DNA of 64,000 bases from Xanthobacteraceae bacterium. GTDB lineage: Bacteria > Pseudomonadota > Alphaproteobacteria > Rhizobiales > Xanthobacteraceae. Both the position numbers and the translations under genes were made by a program. The notes under the pieces were generated by a model. That model was given only the letters and a program-made list of their open reading frames with translations. It was not told the origin of the DNA and made no database searches. Each line of letters begins with the position of its first letter. Position 1 is the stretch's first letter. Shown piece after piece: positions 53,858 through 60,958 of this stretch. The stretch is from contig JALHMF010000008.1 in the NCBI GenBank assembly GCA_022844205.1, positions 79,683 through 143,682 on the forward strand, given 5' to 3'.

Positions 53858-54465
53858 TGGCCTTGCTCCTTGTCGCGTAGGAAGCGCTGCTTCAAGTCAT
53901 CCAGATCTTCACTGGTAAGTTTGCCCGCTAGCAGCCGCCGACAGAGCGCAGGCACTTCGTCTTCTACGCGTGAGAGAATTTCCCATCCTTCGCGGCCAAG
54001 CCGACGAGCAAGTTCAACCTGAGCCTGCTGATTGATGGCCTGTTCAGTGGAAATTAGGCCTTCTCGGCGACCTGCTGAGCCTCCTCCACGTATTGGCTGA
54101 TGTTGTCTTGCTAAATTATGGTTCAGATAGTGGTTCTTCGGTCCGCCGTGAGAGTCATAACCTCTTGTGTCACGGTTTCGTTTTACATCGCGCTCTTGGC
54201 ACGGACACGAAAGCCAATACTTACTTGGCAAACGCGCTTTGCCGCGGAATTTTCTTTCGACGCGAACGTGGCCCCCGCCTTCAAGCAGCGGCAAAATACG
54301 GTGCACCGTTCGCGTTGAGATGGATGCCTTGTCCGCGATCGTTCGAACGCGTGGATAGCAAGATCCATCAACCAAGCTTGCGTGAGACGCGAGTGCCACC
54401 AGCAATAGCTTGGCATTGGCCGGTAGCTGTTGGTCTAAAGCCCAGAGTACCGCTTTAAAGCTCAT
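53854..54465 (-). CDS. Helix-turn-helix (phage replication-type) DNA-binding protein
   Basis: 203 aa. The N-terminal 85 residues match an HTH_36-like winged helix: LLLVALASHASLVDGSCYPR then TIADKASISTRTVHRILPLLEGGGHV, followed by a basic strand pair. The C-terminal half is Arg/Gln-rich, ending in a helical stretch with REGWEILSRVEDEVPALC. Such proteins resemble phage replication initiators or regulators. It overlaps the excisionase-like gene by 11 bp upstream. Confidence 0.72.
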   Translation of the reverse strand: MSFKAVLWALDQQLPANAKLLLVALASHASLVDGSCYPRVRTIADKASISTRTVHRILPLLEGGGHVRVERKFRGKARLPSKYWLSCPCQERDVKRNRDTRGYDSHGGPKNHYLNHNLARQHQPIRGGGSAGRREGLISTEQAINQQAQVELARRLGREGWEILSRVEDEVPALCRRLLAGKLTSEDLDDLKQRFLRDKEQGQ

Positions 54466-54697
54466 GCATCTCTCCCTGCTCCAGGTTGGGCCGGGTCGAG
54501 GAAACAGTTTTAGACGTTATCCAAGAGTGAAGGTCATGGCGCCGGTAACGGATGGATCGGCCGGCGCGCACAAATAAGGGGCCGTTCCCCTTCACGCGCC
54601 ATGCTTGGAGCGTTCGTATCGAGAGGTTGAGCACCTCAGCCGCTTGAGTTTCTGTTAGGAGCGTATCGTGCTCAATGATGCTGATTGAAGCGTGCAT
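54455..54697 (-). CDS. AlpA/excisionase-type helix-turn-helix protein
   Basis: 80 aa. A MerR-like HTH_17 domain occupies residues 12-65: LLTETQAAEVLNLSIRTLQA, then WRVKGNGPLFVRAGRSIRYR and DLHSWI. These small proteins act as excisionases or element regulators. Its stop region overlaps the start of the following HTH gene, so the two are coupled. Confidence 0.83.
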   Translation of the reverse strand: MHASISIIEHDTLLTETQAAEVLNLSIRTLQAWRVKGNGPLFVRAGRSIRYRRHDLHSWITSKTVSSTRPNLEQGEMHEL

Positions 54698-54786
54698 TTG
54701 TGTTTAGCCACACCGTTTGCGATGGCCAAACGTTTCACGCTCCTGGGCTTGAAAATAGATGCCACGATTAAATCAGCGCGCCGATT

Positions 54787-56112
54787 CTAACTCGCGACCT
54801 TTTTGGGAGCACCAGCCGCTGCCCAAGCTGGCGCCTTTGCAATTCGAATTGCTTCGCTCCAAGCAATATCGAACCGACGCTTGCTCAGCTTCTCCGGCCA
54901 TTTGGTCTGAGCGGTGGACCAGTACCAGTTCTTTGTTCGTGTTCGATGGTGTGGGCTCGCTTGCATCTCCGCACCCAGCCAGGCCCGACATTCGGAATAG
55001 GCGGACGCGCTCGTCTGAACATTCCTGACACTTTTCTTATTGGGGACGTTCGGTAAATCGGGAGGAATAGTAGGATTGCTTGGCATGCGTACGGGCTTTT
55101 CCAACATTAGACCCGTAAATGTGGGAGGCGACAAAGCCTTAGTTTCATCTTCGACATGCCTTCTACACTCAATCAGATCGCCATTTTCGAGGTCTATATA
55201 AGATCCCGTCCGCCTCCAGAGTGCTCTTGGTAAATCGATAAGAGCGTTTTGCGGCTGACAAAATCCCTTCGCTACTAACTGTCCAGAATCGAGATAGCTG
55301 ATCAACCGTCCAAAACGCCATTGAAGTATTTGGATGACGGCTCTTTCTTTCATATGTACGCGGTCTCGATTGAGGTAACCGACAGGGGAATTGTAAGGGC
55401 ATTCCGAACCAAAATTTACGGGCCATATCGCTGAGTAGGGCATCCAACAATAGCCGAATTCACCGACACTACCCCCAGCAGTTTTGGCGCGCTTCCGTCG
55501 GCTCAATAGTTGGGGATCTTGAAAAACAAACCGCTCGCAAGCTTCAACAAAAGTAAGACCCACAAGTTCGTCTATAGCGTTGGGTGCCTCAATGGCCGGA
55601 TAAATTCGGATAGAGAATATTTTCTTCGGCGGCGTAGTCGGGTTGATTGCGTTGGACTTTCGCCAATTAATTTTAAGGATAACCTCCCATGCATCTCCCG
55701 GAATGATTGTCTCGGGTGCAGTTGGATCTCCTATCCGTCCCGTAGCCACAAGCTTTCCGCTTCTCAAATGCTTTCTATATTGGGAGGCGAGCCTTAACTT
55801 TGCCCGGTCTAGTTCGGCTGCCAGCTTCCTTCGACGACGAAGACTGTCGTCGTCGTAACCTGCGCCGCCCTCCACTCCGTTATTCCATCTACCAAGGATG
55901 CGAGTACGACCGCCTGCGCTTTTCAGCTTACGGTACGCTGCTGCGTATGAACTCCAATCGTCAGGTTCAGCGCAATGAATTATTGCTTCTCGTAAAGTCC
56001 ATGGACGAAAAGCGCGCAATCCCGCACTGCCCGGGATGAATTCCTCAGAATCAGTATCGCTGCGACTCGCCATGCCAAATCGTGTGTTCAAAATGTAATT
56101 TTGGGTTGGCAT
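54787..56112 (-). CDS. Unknown protein of the integrated element
   Basis: 441 aa, no signal peptide or TM. N-terminal half: FRPWTLREAIIHCAEPDD, a Gly-rich GRWNNGVEGGAGYDDD, and a helical RRRRKLAAELDRAKLRLASQ region. Middle: WEVILKINW and VGLTFVEACERFV. C-terminal part: ILQWRFGRLISYLDSGQLVA, then a proline-rich linker and a basic end (ENWYW-like KNWYWSTAQTKWPEKLSKRR) that could bind DNA. Both the ATG at 56112 and an in-frame ATG at 56073 lack good ribosome sites. No family recognised. First gene of the leftward block, divergent from the recombinase module. Confidence 0.6.
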   Translation of the reverse strand: MPTQNYILNTRFGMASRSDTDSEEFIPGSAGLRAFRPWTLREAIIHCAEPDDWSSYAAAYRKLKSAGGRTRILGRWNNGVEGGAGYDDDSLRRRRKLAAELDRAKLRLASQYRKHLRSGKLVATGRIGDPTAPETIIPGDAWEVILKINWRKSNAINPTTPPKKIFSIRIYPAIEAPNAIDELVGLTFVEACERFVFQDPQLLSRRKRAKTAGGSVGEFGYCWMPYSAIWPVNFGSECPYNSPVGYLNRDRVHMKERAVIQILQWRFGRLISYLDSGQLVAKGFCQPQNALIDLPRALWRRTGSYIDLENGDLIECRRHVEDETKALSPPTFTGLMLEKPVRMPSNPTIPPDLPNVPNKKSVRNVQTSASAYSECRAWLGAEMQASPHHRTRTKNWYWSTAQTKWPEKLSKRRFDIAWSEAIRIAKAPAWAAAGAPKKVAS

Positions 56113-56234
56113 GCTTCAGGTTTTGCACAGCTTTGCTCTTCGCTGCCTTTCCCTGCTGTACGTTTCAGATCGACGGACTTCGCTAAGAAATTCTAAGTGC
56201 TAGTATTTTTGAAGAGCACTGGCATTTTGTGGGA

Positions 56235-56432
56235 ATGAAAGCGCCACACTTAGCTAGCCCAAATTCATCCAACAGAATTGTCGAAATCGGCGAAATCCTG
56301 GCCACCGGCCTCATGCGTGTGTTGGCGAAGAAGTCCAGTGAATTACCACGCCAAAATGGAGAAAATTCTCTCGACTTCGCTGCCGATCAGAGCGGTCATC
56401 CGGACCCTAAAAGCCCGGAGAACGCCCAATGA
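56235..56432 (+). CDS. Small protein preceding DUF2924
   Basis: 65 aa, starting MKAPHLASPN; contains IVEIGEILATGLMRVLAKKS, an amphipathic helix. Its stop overlaps the DUF2924 start (ATGA). ATG 56235 has GTGGGA just upstream; a GTG two codons earlier is possible. Conserved position and coupling suggest a real member of the recombinase module; function unknown. Confidence 0.6.
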   Translation: MKAPHLASPNSSNRIVEIGEILATGLMRVLAKKSSELPRQNGENSLDFAADQSGHPDPKSPENAQ

Positions 56433-56875
56433 GCGAGAATGTTCTGGCCCAATTGGCGGCCCTTAAGACAACGCCTATTGCCGATCTAAAGCAGAAATGG
56501 CGCCAGCTATTCGAAACGGACCCACCGCAGTTCAATCGGCGATATCTCGAAAACCGGCTCGCCTATCGGATTCAGGAACTGGCTTACGGGGGCTTGAAGC
56601 CTGAGACCATTGAGCGACTGGACGCTATCGCCGACGAACTAGAAGGCAAACCGTCCAAGCGGCGCAATCTGATTACCCAGCGCCGCCCAGTCATTGGAAC
56701 AAGGCTCATACGAGAGTGGCAAGGTGTCGAGCACTCCGTGACGGTACGAGAGGCCGACTTCGAATATCAGGGTCGGCCGTACAAGTCGCTCTCATCAATT
56801 GCACGGCTAATTACGGGCACGCGCTGGAACGGATGGATCTTCTTTGGCCTGAAAAACATGAAAGGCCAAAAATGA
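56429..56875 (+). CDS. DUF2924 domain protein
   Basis: 148 aa. Seen: IADLKQKWRQLFETDPPQFN, YLENRLAYRIQELAYGGL, then GTRLIREWQGVEHSVTV and YKSLSSIARLITGTRWNGW with FFGLK at the end: the full DUF2924 pattern (PF11149). The second half resembles RAMA/DUF-type DNA-interaction modules. These genes regularly precede a large serine recombinase; a directionality or accessory role is supposed but unproven. Overlaps the recombinase start by 4 bp. Confidence 0.88.
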   Translation: MSENVLAQLAALKTTPIADLKQKWRQLFETDPPQFNRRYLENRLAYRIQELAYGGLKPETIERLDAIADELEGKPSKRRNLITQRRPVIGTRLIREWQGVEHSVTVREADFEYQGRPYKSLSSIARLITGTRWNGWIFFGLKNMKGQK

Positions 56876-58182
56876 ACGCGCCTCATGTCCGGAAACTCAA
56901 ATGCGCGGTTTATACCCGCAAGTCCACGGAAGAAGGGCTCGAGATGGAGTTCAACAGCCTGGACGCCCAGCGGGAGGGCTGCGAGGCCTATATCGTAAGC
57001 CAGAAGGCCGAGGGATGGGTTCTAGTACCTGATCACTACGATGATGGCGGGTTCTCCGGCGGCAATCTCGAACGGCCTGCCCTGCGCCGGCTTTTGGTTG
57101 ATATTGAAAAACAGCGAGTGGACATTGTCGTTGTCTACAAAATCGACCGGCTCAGCCGCTCATTGATGGACTTCGCAAAGCTCGTCGAAGTGTTCGAGCG
57201 GAACAAAGTCACCTTCGTCAGCATCACGCAGTCCTTCAATACAACCAACTCAATGGGACGTTTGATGCTCAACGTGCTCCTGTCTTTTGCGCAATTTGAA
57301 CGGGAAGTGATCGGCGAACGCGTCAGAGACAAAATCGCCGCTTCGCGTAAAAAAGGCATCTGGATGGGTGGCAGCGTTCCTTTTGGCTATCAATCGAAAG
57401 ATAAAAAGCTGATTGTGCGCGAGGAACACGCCGAGATCGTTCGCCACATCTTCCGGAGATTTGTTCAACTCGGATCGGGAACAAAACTCGTCAGAGAACT
57501 GCGCGAAAAAGAAGTCCGCAATCGCTCGGGCAATCTGATCGACAAGTCTTTCATTTATAACGTTCTCAGCAATCGCGTCTATCTGGGCGAAGCGGTACAT
57601 AAGGGCATGCCCTATCCCGGTGAACACAAGCCAATCATCGATCGTGACGGTTGGGACCAAGTACATGAGATTTTGAAGGAGAGTCCTCGGAAGCGCGGTG
57701 CGCGAAACCGCGCGCAAACACCCGCCCTGTTGAAAGGTCTAATCTTTGGCCCAACCGGATGTGCAATGACCCCTAGTCATACTCGTCAGCGCGGTAAGCT
57801 TTATCGCTATTACGTCTCGATAGACGCGATAAAGATCGGAAAAGAGGCCTGCCCAGTTAGAAACATGGCTGCGGGTGAGATTGAAGGCGCAGTGATCGCT
57901 GAAATCAGAAAACTAATGAAAACGCCGGAGATCGTTGTCGCTACATGGCGCGCTGCCAGAAAATCGATCAAAGGACTAACAGAGCGGCAAGTACGAGAGC
58001 ATCTAGAACGCTTCGATGAAATCTGGTCCGAACTGTTTCCGCAAGAACAAACCAGAATCTTCCAACTATTGGTCCAGCGTGTCGATATCACGGAAACCCG
58101 CGCCTCAATCACGCTCAGCACTGCTGGCTTGGCTTCGCTAGTTACCGAACTCACTGCTGGACAAAGTGAGAAAGCCGCATGA
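56872..58182 (+). CDS. Serine recombinase / site-specific integrase
   Basis: 436 aa. The resolvase catalytic domain occupies residues about 8-165: AVYTRKSTEEG with the nucleophilic Ser18, SLDAQREGCEAYI, DDGGFSGGNLERP, DIVVVYKIDRLSRSL and LLSFAQFERE. A recombinase domain (PF07508) follows (FIYNVLSNRVYLGE, KPIIDRDGW), then a reduced zinc-ribbon-like region and a short helical tail. ATG 56872 overlaps the DUF2924 stop. It likely integrates or excises the surrounding element. Confidence 0.93.
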   Translation: MNAPHVRKLKCAVYTRKSTEEGLEMEFNSLDAQREGCEAYIVSQKAEGWVLVPDHYDDGGFSGGNLERPALRRLLVDIEKQRVDIVVVYKIDRLSRSLMDFAKLVEVFERNKVTFVSITQSFNTTNSMGRLMLNVLLSFAQFEREVIGERVRDKIAASRKKGIWMGGSVPFGYQSKDKKLIVREEHAEIVRHIFRRFVQLGSGTKLVRELREKEVRNRSGNLIDKSFIYNVLSNRVYLGEAVHKGMPYPGEHKPIIDRDGWDQVHEILKESPRKRGARNRAQTPALLKGLIFGPTGCAMTPSHTRQRGKLYRYYVSIDAIKIGKEACPVRNMAAGEIEGAVIAEIRKLMKTPEIVVATWRAARKSIKGLTERQVREHLERFDEIWSELFPQEQTRIFQLLVQRVDITETRASITLSTAGLASLVTELTAGQSEKAA

Positions 58183-58586
58183 ACAAGCCCTCACCTGCTA
58201 CGATCGTTGTGCATGTGCCGCTGAAATTTTCGATCCGCGGCGGACGAAAAACTGTCATTACGCCGGGAACCATGTCGACGTCCGCTCCGCACAAAAGGAA
58301 CACGCCACTAATAAATGCTTTGGCCCGAGCTCACCGCTGGCAGCAAGCTCTGGAAAAGGGAGAGTTTGCGAATGTCCAAGAACTGGCAGAAGCAAAGAAG
58401 GTCAACTACTCCTTTGTTTGCCAACGGCTCCGGCTGACGTTACTTGCGCCAGATATCTCGCAGGCGATCATGGATGGCACATCAGATTTAACTTTAGTAG
58501 ATGTTCCTAAATCGTTTCCAAATTCGTGGATTGAACAGCAAGCGCGACTCGCTCAAATAAGAAGTCAGCTCACTAGCGTTTGTTAG
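58179..58586 (+). CDS. Small HTH-like protein following the recombinase
   Basis: 135 aa, coupled to the recombinase by an ATGA overlap. N-terminal strand VVHVPLKFSIRGGRKTVI, then a helical part RAHRWQQALEKGEFANVQELAEAKKVNYSFVCQRLRLTLL that looks like a helix-turn-helix, and LAPDISQAIMDG, a pattern seen in proteins that accompany these recombinases. Possibly a regulator or directionality factor. No named family assigned. Confidence 0.75.
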   Translation: MNKPSPATIVVHVPLKFSIRGGRKTVITPGTMSTSAPHKRNTPLINALARAHRWQQALEKGEFANVQELAEAKKVNYSFVCQRLRLTLLAPDISQAIMDGTSDLTLVDVPKSFPNSWIEQQARLAQIRSQLTSVC

Positions 58587-58671
58587 ACCGTCCGGCGAGT
58601 ATCGCGGCAGCCTGGCGCGCTCCCTCGCGATCAAAAAACGGTCGAGCCCGCCATAAGCCCAGCTAGTGCCG

Positions 58672-59093
58672 TTAAGACCGCACCTTGAACACGACGTCGT
58701 GCTCGCGTGCGTGTTCGACGACCTTTAGGCCGAAATCGTCCTTCGGTCCCAATTCAGTCGCTGGCGCATGATTAACCTGAAGGGACACGACCTTCTGTTT
58801 GAAATCGGTGGTGTGTCCCTGAATGTGGATCATATCGCCAACGCGCAATGAATCGGACGCGAACAGCACGGTTGCGACTGACAGGTGGCTGTATAGTGAG
58901 TCACGATGACGATACGCTTGCCCTGCGGAGCGGGCCGCTCTGGCGGATTGGTTAGTGTTGACTTGATCGCGGCCCTTGCGGTCGGCTTGGTTTTTTTGAT
59001 GATGTTCGCCGGAGCCGCGCCTTCGAGGCCTTGTTGACGGGGGTTTCTTGCGCTTTGACTTGATTTGCCTTTGGCTTTCTTTTTTGTCGCTAT
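58672..59093 (-). pseudogene. Frameshifted translation-elongation-factor-like protein
   Basis: The last part, RVGDMIHIQGHTTDFKQ followed by ELGPKDDFGLKVVEHAREHDVVFKV, matches small translation-factor-like (EF-Tu domain 2-like) proteins. Read upstream, the frame changes at about 58890-58897. Before it, in the next frame, come PAPQGKRIVIVTHY and a Lys-rich tail; after it YSHLSVATVLFASDSL. Adding one base restores THYYSHLSV. The upstream frame begins at ATA 59093, placed after GGGAGGGGG, where an ATG would be expected. The single continuous open frame (from ATG 59106) mistranslates the N-terminal half. Either a decayed gene or a sequencing error. Confidence 0.68.
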
Positions 59094-59152
59094 CCCCCTC
59101 CCTCAACCATGCACCGGCATTTATTTTCTCATGAGTGCACTCGCCTGGCCCG

Positions 59153-59485
59153 CTAACGCGGCGCCTGCGTGCCGCGGGTGGCTCCGTAAGAAGAGTCTTT
59201 TGGACCGCTGGCCCGAGGTGCTGCCCGAACGATCACGTCACCCGCCGGCACCCACCCTACATTGGTGATTTCCACCCATTCACCCGATTTGCTTCGCACG
59301 GGCGAATACTGGATTGTGTAATCGGGAAGATCGGCGATCTTCCTTCCTCCTGGCGTGTCGTAGACCGGTACGCTTTTCACGCCCGGCCGCACCGAAACGA
59401 TCACTTCCTGTGCAATCGTAGGCGTGGCGAGGAAGAGCAAAGCCAATAGCGCAGTGCCTATCCACGCCGGTTTACTGACTCTCAT
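59153..59485 (-). CDS. Small exported SH3-like protein, paralog 5 of 5
   Basis: 110 aa from ATG 59485 (GGGAGG upstream). Signal peptide ending near TIAQ, then EVIVSVRPG, a domain of about 65 aa with VYDTPGGRKIADLP and WVEITNVGWVPAGDV resembling a bacterial SH3-like fold, and the tail YGATRGTQAPR. Most distal of the five tandem paralogs behind the CHASE2 gene. Confidence 0.8.
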   Translation of the reverse strand: MRVSKPAWIGTALLALLFLATPTIAQEVIVSVRPGVKSVPVYDTPGGRKIADLPDYTIQYSPVRSKSGEWVEITNVGWVPAGDVIVRAAPRASGPKDSSYGATRGTQAPR

Positions 59486-59514
59486 TTTCAACCTCCCTGA
59501 GGTGAAACCGTGCT

Positions 59515-59865
59515 TCAACGTGGCGCTTGCGTGCCGCTAGTAGCGCCGCGAAACTGATCCTTCGATGCCGGTCCGCCGGCTGTCGGCTGGCCGCGCCGCG
59601 TGACCACTTCACTCGCATGAACCCAAGCGCGTCCCCATCCGAAATCCACCTCCAGCCAGTCTCCCGTTCTGCTTACGATACGCAGGTTGGTCATGTTATG
59701 GGCGAACTCCGCACCGTATTCCTTGCCTCCCGGGCCTTCATACTGCTTGACGTTCTTCAGGCCCGGCTTCGCTGATACGATCACTTCCTGAGCGCTAGCT
59801 GGAACAGCGTAAGAAAGAACAGAGATCAATGCGGCAGCAATCCAAACTGCTTTTCTGAACTTCAT
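59515..59865 (-). CDS. Small exported SH3-like protein, paralog 4 of 5
   Basis: 116 aa from ATG 59865 (GAGGAGGAT upstream; the open frame is longer but unsupported). Signal peptide ending near ASAQ, then EVIVSAKPG, KQYEGPGGKEYG, WLEVDFGWGRAWVHASEV and the tail FRGATSGTQAPR. It has the longest loop of the set between the first strands. Confidence 0.82.
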   Translation of the reverse strand: MKFRKAVWIAAALISVLSYAVPASAQEVIVSAKPGLKNVKQYEGPGGKEYGAEFAHNMTNLRIVSRTGDWLEVDFGWGRAWVHASEVVTRRGQPTAGGPASKDQFRGATSGTQAPR

Positions 59866-59885
59866 ATCCTCCTCCTCAGCAAGAA

Positions 59886-60209
59886 CTATCGTATCCCCGT
59901 ACCAACTGTTCCGCCGCGCGAGGTGTCGCTGGGAGCGGGCCGCGTTCCTGCACTGTGTGCACGGGCCATAACATCTGCACCGGAAACCCAACCGTTACCC
60001 AGCTGGATCCAGCCTCCAGACTTGCCGTAAACGGTCATGTTGATGAGTTCATAAGAATGGAATTCAAAAATCTTCCTTCCATTCGGAGCGTCATAGATCG
60101 AGATGACGCCAGGCCTTGCCGAAACAACCACCTCCTGCGCAACTGAAGGGATTGCGAATAACAGAGCGGCGATGAATGCGATGGCAATCCAAACTTTTCT
60201 GCGCTGCAT
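59886..60209 (-). CDS. Small exported SH3-like protein, paralog 3 of 5
   Basis: 107 aa. Signal peptide at 1-24 (VWIAIAFIAALLFAIPSVAQ), then EVVVSARPG, IYDAPNGRKIFEF, WIQLGNGWVSGADV and the tail TSRGGTVGTGIR, slightly shortened relative to its sisters. ATG 60209 has AGGAGGAT upstream. Confidence 0.83.
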   Translation of the reverse strand: MQRRKVWIAIAFIAALLFAIPSVAQEVVVSARPGVISIYDAPNGRKIFEFHSYELINMTVYGKSGGWIQLGNGWVSGADVMARAHSAGTRPAPSDTSRGGTVGTGIR

Positions 60210-60239
60210 TTCATCCTCCTTTAGAAATCCGCCAAGAGT

Positions 60240-60578
60240 TCAGCGCGGCGCTGGAGTGCCCATTGTTCCGCCCCGTGACGTATCGCTCGGATAAGGGCGG
60301 TTGGCAGACGGACGTGCGTTGCCGAGCACCACATCGGCGGAGGAAACCCACATGCCATCCGCAATTTCAATCCAAGCCCCCATCTTGGCACGCACTCGCT
60401 TATTCACGAGGTCATGCGGATAGGCCTCCACAATCTTCTTGCCTGCGGGATTGTCGTAGACTGGTATGTTTTGCACGCCGGGCCGCACCGACAAGATCAC
60501 TTCCTGCGCTCCGGCGGGCGCTGCCACGAAAAGAAAAGCGAACAACCAGGCGATCAATCCCGTTTTGCTGAATTGCAT
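60240..60578 (-). CDS. Small exported SH3-like protein, paralog 2 of 5
   Basis: 112 aa. Signal peptide at 1-24, then EVILSVRPG, VYDNPAGKKIVEAYP, WIEIADGMWVSSADV and the tail TSRGGTMGTPAPR. No Cys. Closest in tail sequence to paralog 3. Spaced 30 bp from it and 32 bp from paralog 1, as expected of one operon. Confidence 0.83.
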   Translation of the reverse strand: MQFSKTGLIAWLFAFLFVAAPAGAQEVILSVRPGVQNIPVYDNPAGKKIVEAYPHDLVNKRVRAKMGAWIEIADGMWVSSADVVLGNARPSANRPYPSDTSRGGTMGTPAPR

Positions 60579-60610
60579 GCACGCCTCCGTTCATACCTGT
60601 CGGGGGAATT

Positions 60611-60958
60611 CTAGCGCGGTGGCCGGCCCCCCTCTGTCGCGCCGCGAAACACGTCCTGAGGGCCCGAACGATTTGCGGAAGGCTTGCCGCGCACGAGGAT
60701 ATCCGAACCTGCTACCCAGCCCGCACCCCAAGGGAAGCCGACTTGAACCCATTCTCCCTGCCTGCCGGTGACGGGCCGGTTGATGAGCTCGCTGGCTTGC
60801 GCAGGCCCGCTCTGTCCCCCGCCGGGAGCGGTAAAAACCGTGACGCTTCCGAGCCCCGGTCTGGCGGATACGACGACTTCCTGCGAGGCCGCTGGCGGCG
60901 CGAAAGAAGCGAACGCGGCGAGGATGAACGCAAGAATTGCAACCCGTTGCAGATTCAT
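60611..60958 (-). CDS. Small exported SH3-like protein, paralog 1 of 5
   Basis: 115 aa from ATG 60958, which overlaps the CHASE2 stop by 4 bp. Signal peptide ending near AASQ, then EVVVSARPG, VFTAPGGGQSGPAQ, WVQVGFPWGAGWVAGSDI and the tail FRGATEGGRPPR. The translational overlap ties the paralog array to the CHASE2 protein. Confidence 0.83.
   Translation of the reverse strand: MNLQRVAILAFILAAFASFAPPAASQEVVVSARPGLGSVTVFTAPGGGQSGPAQASELINRPVTGRQGEWVQVGFPWGAGWVAGSDILVRGKPSANRSGPQDVFRGATEGGRPPR

Larger units (their letters stand above)
51836..58586. mobile_element. Prophage remnant / integrative element block
   Basis: Leftward genes for a P27 small terminase, ParB-methyltransferase fusion, two HTH proteins and an unknown protein, next to a rightward DUF2924-serine recombinase module. 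Overlapping start/stop codons, lower GC and phage gene content support acquired origin. There are no structural, lysis or large-terminase genes. Attachment sites were not identified; the limits given are only those of the recognised genes. Confidence 0.65.
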
